DNA of 6,020 bases from an uncultured Oscillibacter sp. GTDB lineage: Bacteria > Bacillota > Clostridia > Oscillospirales > Oscillospiraceae. This document shows, piece after piece, positions 1 through 4,994 of this stretch. The notes under the pieces are model-generated. The model was not told the DNA's origin, did no database searches, and saw only the letters and a program-made list of their open reading frames with translations. The DNA lies in NCBI GenBank assembly GCA_905236835.1, contig CAJOQY010000086.1, positions 1-6,020 of the forward strand, written 5' to 3'. Each line of letters opens with the position of its first letter. Positions within the stretch are counted from its first letter, which is position 1. Made by a program: the position numbers and the translations under genes.

Positions 1-2
1 CG

Positions 3-74
3 CGTGATAATTTCAATCAAAAAGAAATAGAACGGAAGATTCAAGAACATTTGGAGAAGGTTCTGTCAAAATGA
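3..74 (+). CDS. C-terminal end of an upstream gene (partial), possibly a DNA methyltransferase
   Basis: The frame beginning at base 3 is open from the window edge to TGA at 72-74 and gives about 23 residues (RDNFNQKEIERKIQEHL, then EKVLSK), a charged, helix-like tail. Its stop overlaps the vsr start as ATGA, which is the usual layout of translationally coupled genes. The ribosome binding site for vsr (GGAGAAGG, 53-60) lies inside this tail. Genes directly before vsr are commonly 5-methylcytosine DNA methyltransferases, because Vsr repairs the T:G mismatches made when 5-methylcytosine deaminates; that identity is inference from position, since no methylase motif is in view. It could equally be a restriction-module protein or another gene. 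Confidence 0.55.
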   Translation, partial: RDNFNQKEIERKIQEHLEKVLSK

Positions 75-520
75 GTTCCCGTAATGCTGATATAACGCGA
101 AAAATCATGTCCGCGATTAAATCAAAAGATACTGAACCGGAAATGATTCTGCGAAAAGCCCTGTGGAAGCGCGGATTTCGATATAGAAAAAATTATAAAT
201 TATTGCCCGGACATCCTGATATTGTGTTTCTCCGGAAAAAAATCGCCGTGTTCTGTGACGGCGATTATTGGCATGGTCATAACTGGGCCATCCGGGGATT
301 ATCTTCTTTTGAAGAGGAATTGTCCGGATATTCGGATTTTTGGCGGAAGAAAATTCAATCGAATGTTGAACGGGATCAAAAAGTAAACGCGCGATTGTCG
401 GCGATGGGATGGACTGTAATCAGATTATGGGAGAGCGATATTCGGAAAGATATAGACGCCTGTGTCGGGAAAATCGCGGAAATCTATCAAAATAAATCCG
501 CGCCGCGTAAAGCGAAATAA
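71..520 (+). CDS. vsr: Very short patch repair endonuclease (Vsr), zinc-ligand-poor variant
   Basis: Vsr nicks DNA 5' of the T in T:G mismatches left by deamination of 5-methylcytosine, starting short-patch repair. The protein has 149 residues (E. coli Vsr has 156) and the family blocks are in order: MSAIKSKDTEPE (13-24), LPGHPDIVF (45-53), FCDGDYWHGHNW (61-72), FWRKKIQSNVERD (90-102) and GWTVIRLWE (113-121). Aligned by eye to E. coli Vsr, the metal-binding Asp51 is D50, Glu25 is E24, His69 is H68, and the DNA-intercalating aromatics are Y66, W67 and W91. The E. coli zinc ligands Cys66, Cys73 and Cys117 are replaced by D65, W72 and S122, and active-site His64 by D63; only the His71 equivalent (H70) remains. 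The loop between W72 and W91 is about six residues longer. The start at 71 is supported by GGAGAAGG upstream and the ATGA overlap. Alanine codons are more mixed here than in comEC, consistent with an acquired module. Confidence 0.93.
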   Translation: MSSRNADITRKIMSAIKSKDTEPEMILRKALWKRGFRYRKNYKLLPGHPDIVFLRKKIAVFCDGDYWHGHNWAIRGLSSFEEELSGYSDFWRKKIQSNVERDQKVNARLSAMGWTVIRLWESDIRKDIDACVGKIAEIYQNKSAPRKAK

Positions 521-560
521 AAAAGCGGGAATGATTTTATATAAAGGCGCGTGATATAAA

Positions 561-2975
561 ATGCGGGTTCTGGGACTGTGGACAGGGGCGTTTTCGGCGG
601 GGATATTTCTGGCGCGGTATGTGATTCCGGAGGAGTATTTGTTGTTTTGCGCGCTGGCCGCGTTCGCGGTCGCGTGCGGGAGATTGCTGATCCCCGGGCC
701 GCGGGGGCGGAGAGCGCTATTGATCGGCGCGGGTTTGGCGTTCGCTCTGGGCTGGAGCGGGATGAAAATCAATCGAAATATCAGGCTGACGGAGAGTTTG
801 CCCGGGGACGCGCCGGAAGCGCGGATGATATTATGTGATTACGCGTCATCCGCGCCATACGGCGCGCGGGCGGAAGTGGAGATAGAGAACATCGCGGAGA
901 TAACGGGTCTGACAAACGCGCCAAGACGCGCGATTTATTACGGCAAGTTGAATTTATTGGATTTACGGCCCGGAAACGTGGTCACGGACCGGATAAAATT
1001 ACAATACGCGGGAAGTCTCGGTGAAAATCACGGGGAAGATAATTTTAATAATTTTACGTCGCGGGGGATATTTTTACTCGCTTACGGACGCGGAAAAGAA
1101 AAAGAGATAAAAATTGAAACAGGGAATGTCGATTCCCCGCGCTGGTATCCGGTCCGGGCGGGCTTTGCCATACGGGAGAAGATCAACGCGCTGTTGTCGA
1201 ATCGTCCCGCGTTTTTATCGGACAGCGGCTTGACGTTGCCGCCGGAGCGGGACGGCGCGGCGTTTCTGTCGGCGATCCTGACTGGGGATCGGAGCGAATT
1301 GTCGGTTCAGTCGGCGGCGGATTTGTCGGAAAGCGGATTTTCGCATATTCTGGCCGTGTCGGGTCTGCATTGCGGATTTTTAATCGCGCTGGTGAGACTG
1401 CTGGCGGGAAAACAGCGGCGGTTTCTGATCGCGCTGGTTGGAATCGCGTGTTTGATATTTTACGCGCTGTTGACCGGAGGCAAACCGTCCGTCATAAGGG
1501 CGTCGATCATGTTGTCGTTGTTAATCGCCGCGCCGCTGTTTCGACGGGCGAGCGACGCGCCGACTTCTCTTTTTGTCGCGCTGTTTTTGATTTTATTACA
1601 AAATCCATATGCCGCCGCGTCCGTGAGTTTACAGCTTTCGTTCGCGTCGGTGGCCGGGTTACTCTGGCTGACGCCCAAAGCATACGCGTTTTGCCTGTCG
1701 TCAAATGGCGGCGCGGGCGAATATCTGGAATATCATGGCGGAAATACAGGCGAATATCAGGATAAAAACGCGGGATTGATACGCCGTATGCTTGCGGCGA
1801 ATGTGTCGGCGTCGCTTGGGGCTTTGATTTTCACAACGCCGTTATTGGCGATATATTATCATGGCTTTTCGCTGGTGTCGATTCCGGCGAATTTATTATG
1901 TCTATGGGCTGTCGGATTGATTTTCGCGCTGGGTCTGGCGGCGGTGATGATTGGATTTATCCTACCGCCCGTCGGCGCGTTGATAATATTAATTCCGGAG
2001 ATTTTGATAAAATATATTTTATTTATCACGCGTAATTTATCAAGAATCCCGTATCACGCGGTATATTTTACAAATCCGTATCTGAAATATTGGCTTTTTC
2101 TGGTTTATTTATTATTCGCCATCGCGTATGTTTCATCGGGAAAGAAACGGCGGATTTATATTCTGGCGTTGATATTATCTGTTTTGACGCTGTGCGTATG
2201 TATCCGGCGCGGACAGGAAATCTTGCGCCGGGGCGATATGAACGCGATTGTTTTGAACGTCGGACAGGGACAGAGTATTATATTGGAATCTAAAGGGCGG
2301 TATATTCTGACGGACTGCGGAAGCGGGAACACATGGAACGACGCCGGGGCGATTGCCGCGCGAATGCTGGAAAGTATGGGCTGTAACCGGCTGGACGCGT
2401 TGATTTTCACGCATTATGACGCGGATCATGTGAACGGAATCGAATCGCTCTTGGCGCGTCTGGATGTGGATATGCTGATTATCCCGGAGGAATTGGATTT
2501 AGGCAACGCGCGGGAAGATTTGATTTTTAATCTGGCGGAAAAATACGGGATACGGATCCGGATTGCGCGGGAGTTTGAAAAATGGATTTTCGGCGCGGGG
2601 GATTTGACGGTTTTCCCGCCGGTCAGGAATTTTGGGACGAATCGCGGCGAAAACGAACGGGGCTTGTCCGTGATGGCGGCTGTGAATGACGTGGAATTAT
2701 TAATCACGGGCGATATGAACGCCGCGTCGGAGAGAAGATTGATCGCGGAATATGATTTCCCGGATTTAGAAGTAATCATAGCGGGACATCACGGGTCAAA
2801 ATATTCCAGCTGTGACGAGTTTTTGTCGAGACTGCGACCGGAAATCGCGTGTGTCAGCGTCGGGGATAATTCATACGGACATCCGGCCCCAGAGACGCTG
2901 GAAAGATTGGAATCACACGGCTGTGAAGTTTATCGGACGGATAAAAACGGCGATATTTTTCTTGTGATGGGATAA
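561..2975 (+). CDS. comEC: ComEC/Rec2 family DNA internalisation protein
   Basis: ComEC is the inner-membrane channel that carries single-stranded DNA into the cell during natural transformation. At 804 residues the protein is of usual full length. Helices at about 3-22, 27-44 and 52-70 precede a soluble OB-like (DUF4131) region of about 85-190, ending in the conserved FNNFTSRGI (162-170). The Competence core runs from about 230 to 550, with SGFSHILAVSGLHCG (258-272), GGKPSVIRASIM (306-317) and about nine or ten membrane segments. The C-terminal metallo-beta-lactamase domain (about 563-804) has VGQG (567-570), THYDADHVNG (617-626, ligands H618, D620, D622, H623), ITGDMN (D718), GHHGSKYSS (742-750) and GHP (H774), so its metal site looks intact; in ComEC this domain is proposed to degrade the non-transforming strand. 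A hydrophilic, Gly/Glu/Tyr-rich loop at 380-405 is repeated and unusual. The gap after vsr is 40 bases, with only a modest AAAGG (543-547) before the ATG and no convincing promoter. ComEC homologues are common in strains not known to transform, so active competence is not proven. Confidence 0.96.
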   Translation: MRVLGLWTGAFSAGIFLARYVIPEEYLLFCALAAFAVACGRLLIPGPRGRRALLIGAGLAFALGWSGMKINRNIRLTESLPGDAPEARMILCDYASSAPYGARAEVEIENIAEITGLTNAPRRAIYYGKLNLLDLRPGNVVTDRIKLQYAGSLGENHGEDNFNNFTSRGIFLLAYGRGKEKEIKIETGNVDSPRWYPVRAGFAIREKINALLSNRPAFLSDSGLTLPPERDGAAFLSAILTGDRSELSVQSAADLSESGFSHILAVSGLHCGFLIALVRLLAGKQRRFLIALVGIACLIFYALLTGGKPSVIRASIMLSLLIAAPLFRRASDAPTSLFVALFLILLQNPYAAASVSLQLSFASVAGLLWLTPKAYAFCLSSNGGAGEYLEYHGGNTGEYQDKNAGLIRRMLAANVSASLGALIFTTPLLAIYYHGFSLVSIPANLLCLWAVGLIFALGLAAVMIGFILPPVGALIILIPEILIKYILFITRNLSRIPYHAVYFTNPYLKYWLFLVYLLFAIAYVSSGKKRRIYILALILSVLTLCVCIRRGQEILRRGDMNAIVLNVGQGQSIILESKGRYILTDCGSGNTWNDAGAIAARMLESMGCNRLDALIFTHYDADHVNGIESLLARLDVDMLIIPEELDLGNAREDLIFNLAEKYGIRIRIAREFEKWIFGAGDLTVFPPVRNFGTNRGENERGLSVMAAVNDVELLITGDMNAASERRLIAEYDFPDLEVIIAGHHGSKYSSCDEFLSRLRPEIACVSVGDNSYGHPAPETLERLESHGCEVYRTDKNGDIFLVMG
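1704..1769 (+). repeat. Degenerate 33-base tandem repeat inside comEC
   Basis: Two adjacent 33-base units (1704-1736 and 1737-1769) encode residues 382-392 (NGGAGEYLEYH) and 393-403 (GGNTGEYQDKN). The shared core GGCGAATATC-T/A-GGA matches at 13 of 14 bases (1716-1729 and 1749-1762), and GAATATC occurs a third time at 1728-1734. The repeat lies in a hydrophilic loop between two predicted membrane segments and keeps the frame. Confidence 0.6.
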
Positions 2976-3001
2976 AGCGGGCGAAATCAGGGGGCGTTGA
3001 T

Positions 3002-4111
3002 ATGGCATACGCGAAGAAGAAAGCGGCCAAGACGGATGAGAGCGATATAAAATTAAAAAAATTAAAATCGGATATTGCGGACGGAACTTGCAAGAGAGCG
3101 TATTTGTTTTACGGCGATGAGGCGTATTTAAGAGATTATTATACAAGCGAAATCAAAAAGGCGTTAATATCGGATTTATTCGAGGCGTTTAATTATCATA
3201 AATTTGACGGAAAAGATTTGACGGCGGAAATATTAAAAGAAACGGCGGAAGCCATGCCCGTAATGGCCGATCGGAGTTTGATAGTAATATCAGATTATGA
3301 TTTGTTTAAATTGCCCGGCGGACAGCGGGATGAATTGGTTTTATTTTTAAACGATCTTCCGGAATGGGTGTGTATAATATTTATATATGATATAATCCCG
3401 TATCAGGCGAATAAAAGCGTAAAAAAATTATATAACGCGCTGAATGAAAATGTTGAAATGATTGAGTTTCGCGCGCTGGGACAGAATGATTTGATCAAAT
3501 GGATCACGGGGAGATTTAAAAATTTCAATAAAAAAATATCCGTCGCGGCGGCGGAATATTTGATATTTACACGAGGGGATTTGATGACGGGATTGATCCC
3601 GGAAATTGAGAAATTAGCGTCATACGCGCCGGGGGAGAGTATCACGGAACAGGATATTGACGCGGTCTGCGAGCCGATTTTATCCGCTGAGATTTTCCGT
3701 CTGTCGGACGCGGTATTAAAAGATGATTATGACCGGGCGGCGGGGATATTAGGCGATTTGCTGAAAACGCGGACGGAGCCGATTTTATTATTGGCCGCTT
3801 TGGGCGGGCAGTTCAGAAAGATTTACACGGCGCGTCTTGCGATAGACAACGGAAAAAATCAGGACTGGCTGGCGGAATTATGGGGAATGAAATCATATCC
3901 GGCGAAATTATTATACGCGTCGGCGAAGCGCGCGGATTTAACATGGTGCGCGGAAGCGGTCCGGGAATGTGAGATTCTGGACAGCCGCATGAAAAGCGAA
4001 GGCGGATTGGACGCGGAAGGGGAATTAAAATTACTGCTGGCGCGTCTGGGCGCGAGCCGGAAAACGGCGGTCAAGTCAGCGTTGTCAGGTAAAAAACGAT
4101 ACGGCGGTTAA
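3002..4111 (+). CDS. holA: DNA polymerase III subunit delta (clamp loader)
   Basis: Delta is the subunit of the clamp-loader complex that opens the beta sliding clamp so that it can be placed on primed DNA. The protein has 369 residues, slightly longer than the usual 330-345. The family pattern starts at KRAYLFYGDEAYLRDYY (31-47), the degenerate nucleotide-fold start typical of delta, which lacks a working P-loop. AMPVMADRSLIVISD (84-98) follows, then the second AAA+ lobe with GDLMTGLIPEIEKLASY (192-208), and the helical collar domain with LLLAALGGQFRKIYTARL (262-279). The first 20 residues (Lys-rich, MAYAKKKAAKTDESDIKLKK) and the basic tail (SRKTAVKSALSGKKRYGG) are hydrophilic additions outside the fold. 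A strong AGGGGG (2989-2994) sits seven bases before the ATG. The gene begins 26 bases after comEC, and comEC-holA is a widely kept gene order in Bacillota, so co-transcription is likely. Confidence 0.95.
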   Translation: MAYAKKKAAKTDESDIKLKKLKSDIADGTCKRAYLFYGDEAYLRDYYTSEIKKALISDLFEAFNYHKFDGKDLTAEILKETAEAMPVMADRSLIVISDYDLFKLPGGQRDELVLFLNDLPEWVCIIFIYDIIPYQANKSVKKLYNALNENVEMIEFRALGQNDLIKWITGRFKNFNKKISVAAAEYLIFTRGDLMTGLIPEIEKLASYAPGESITEQDIDAVCEPILSAEIFRLSDAVLKDDYDRAAGILGDLLKTRTEPILLLAALGGQFRKIYTARLAIDNGKNQDWLAELWGMKSYPAKLLYASAKRADLTWCAEAVRECEILDSRMKSEGGLDAEGELKLLLARLGASRKTAVKSALSGKKRYGG

Positions 4112-4125
4112 AAGCGATACAGCGG
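4090..4125 (+). repeat. 18-base tandem duplication spanning the holA stop
   Basis: Units 4090-4107 and 4108-4125 match at 15 of 18 positions, with the core CGATACGGCGG (4097-4107) against CGATACAGCGG (4115-4125). The first unit encodes the last HolA residues. The second contains the holA stop codon and ends in the first two G bases of the GGAGG ribosome binding site (4124-4128) of the next gene. It therefore forms most of the spacer between the two genes. Confidence 0.7.
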
Positions 4126-4133
4126 AGGCGGAT

Positions 4134-4787
4134 ATGCGGGAGAAGAAACGGATTCGGGAAGTGATTGTGGTGGAAGGCCGGTATGACAAAAACACGCTGT
4201 CACAGATTGTGGACGCGGTGATTATCACGCTGGACGGGTTCGCGGCGTTTAAAGATTCAGACAAAATCGCGTTTTTAAAATATCTGGCGAAAGAACGCGG
4301 CCTTGTGATTTTCACGGACAGCGACGGCGCGGGATTCGTTTTGCGCGGATGGCTGAAAGGCATCTTGCCAAAAAATCAAATCAAACACGCGTATATACCG
4401 GATATAAAGGGCAAAGAACGGCGCAAAAGCAGACCGGGCAAAGAAGGCAAATTAGGCGTGGAGGGAATGCCGCCGGAAATTTTATTGGAATCGCTGCAAC
4501 GCGCGGGCGTGACATGGGAATCCCCGGCCACGCAAGAGCCGGAATCGCCGGACGCGGGAAAAGAGCAAAATCCGGGAACGCCGGAAACAAACGTGAAAAA
4601 AGCCGTCCGAACGCCGATCACGAAAGCGGATTTGTACGCGTGGGGACTGTCCGGGGGGGAACGGAGCGCGGAAAAACGAAAATATTTATTGCGCAAGTTA
4701 TCGCTTCCGGAATATTTGAACGCGAACGCTATGTTGGATGTATTGAATTTATTATACAGCCGGGAAGAACTGGAAAATATGCCGTAA
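4134..4787 (+). CDS. Toprim/DUF4093 protein, ribonuclease M5-like
   Basis: RNase M5 (RnmV) is a Toprim-fold nuclease that matures 5S rRNA in Bacillota; this protein belongs to that family or to its DUF4093 sister group. The Toprim domain (about 7-90) shows REVIVVEGRYDKNTL (8-22) with catalytic E14, DAVIITLDGF (27-36) and GLVIFTDSDGAGF (56-68) with metal-binding D62 and D64. HAYIPDIKGKERRKSRPGKEGKLGVEGMP (85-113) follows, a basic loop likely to touch nucleic acid. The C-terminal DUF4093 part covers ITKADLYAWGLSGG (162-175), KRKYLLRKLSLPEYLNANAML (181-201) and DVLNLLYSREEL (202-213). The wording GRYDK and TDSD-GAGF fits the DUF4093 branch better than B. subtilis RnmV (GRDD, TDPD-PGEK), so the rnmV symbol is withheld; the exact RNA target is uncertain. 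An extra linker rich in Pro, Glu and Thr (about 129-161) separates the two parts. GGAGG (4124-4128) lies five bases before the ATG. The gene follows holA by 22 bases and probably ends the operon. Confidence 0.85.
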   Translation: MREKKRIREVIVVEGRYDKNTLSQIVDAVIITLDGFAAFKDSDKIAFLKYLAKERGLVIFTDSDGAGFVLRGWLKGILPKNQIKHAYIPDIKGKERRKSRPGKEGKLGVEGMPPEILLESLQRAGVTWESPATQEPESPDAGKEQNPGTPETNVKKAVRTPITKADLYAWGLSGGERSAEKRKYLLRKLSLPEYLNANAMLDVLNLLYSREELENMP

Positions 4788-4788
4788 C

Positions 4789-4850
4789 GCCGCGCGCCAT
4801 TCGCCAATGATTTCCACACGCATACGCAAAGGCATATGACATCGCGCGGC
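4789..4850 (+). repeat. Inverted repeat after the operon (8-base arms)
   Basis: GCCGCGCG (4789-4796), two bases after the Toprim gene stop, is an exact reverse complement of CGCGCGGC (4843-4850), with 46 bases between. In RNA this could close a long hairpin at the end of the comEC-holA transcript. No U-run follows it, so it is not a standard intrinsic terminator. Such GC arms can arise by chance in this CGCG-rich DNA. Confidence 0.35.
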
Positions 4851-4866
4851 CTGTTGACAAACAGGC
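4849..4866. promoter_or_regulatory. Operator-like perfect inverted repeat over the -35 box
   Basis: GCCTGTT (4849-4855) and AACAGGC (4860-4866) are exact reverse complements separated by GACA. The 18-base dyad covers the whole -35 hexamer TTGACA (4854-4859) of the dapF promoter, the position of a site for a dimeric repressor. No regulator is encoded nearby. The same bases could form an RNA hairpin with a four-base loop at the end of the upstream transcript, but the lack of a following U-run argues against a simple terminator. It shares two bases with the 8-base inverted repeat just upstream. Confidence 0.45.
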
Positions 4867-4882
4867 GGCAAAGGTTTATGAT
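4854..4882 (+). promoter_or_regulatory. Sigma-A type promoter for dapF
   Basis: TTGACA (4854-4859) and TATGAT (4877-4882) are separated by exactly 17 bases, one mismatch in total from the vegetative consensus. Transcription would begin near 4889 and give a leader of about 105 bases before dapF. A perfect TATAAT also occurs at 4887-4892, but it has no -35 box at a suitable distance. Confidence 0.75.
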
Positions 4883-4960
4883 TTAATATAATATTATAAA
4901 GCCATCATGATCTTGATTTTAATAAAATATATAAATAAAAATATATTATATATAACATCA
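4883..4960 (+). other. AT-rich leader of dapF
   Basis: This stretch is almost entirely A and T, in contrast to the CGCG-rich genes on both sides. It holds a weak AU-only inverted repeat, ATATATAA (4927-4934) with TTATATAT (4946-4953), loop 11 bases, and the heptamer CATCATG twice (4903-4909 and 4956-4962). I see no conserved riboswitch core; in particular it is too short and too AT-rich for a lysine riboswitch, which would have been a sensible candidate before dapF. An unstructured AT-rich leader may simply help ribosome access. Confidence 0.5.
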
Positions 4961-4994
4961 TGCGCAAACGACTGGATACGGGAGGCTGGCTGTT

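Noticed and set aside
521..560. Promoter between vsr and comEC
   Set aside because: TATATA at 538-543 resembles a -10 box, but the bases 17 upstream (AAATAA) do not resemble a -35 box.
425..772. Minus-strand open frame across the vsr/comEC junction
   Set aside because: It lies opposite two well-supported genes, has a Pro/Arg/Ala-rich composition typical of antisense frames in CG-rich DNA, and shows no family motif.
4349..4819. Long alternative frames on both strands over the Toprim gene
   Set aside because: They reach about 150 codons only because the CG-rich repeats lack stops. Their translations are Arg/Gly- or Ser/Pro-rich with no recognisable domain, while the chosen frame has complete Toprim and DUF4093 motifs.
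4789..4866. Intrinsic terminator after the comEC-holA operon
   Set aside because: Two inverted repeats are present, but neither is followed by a run of T residues.
4807..4886. Two very short frames of 10 and 16 codons after the Toprim gene
   Set aside because: Neither has a ribosome binding site, and the second runs through the promoter elements.
4883..4994. Riboswitch (lysine type) before dapF
   Set aside because: The leader is about 105 bases and mostly AU, with no GC-rich multi-helix core; a lysine riboswitch is considerably larger.
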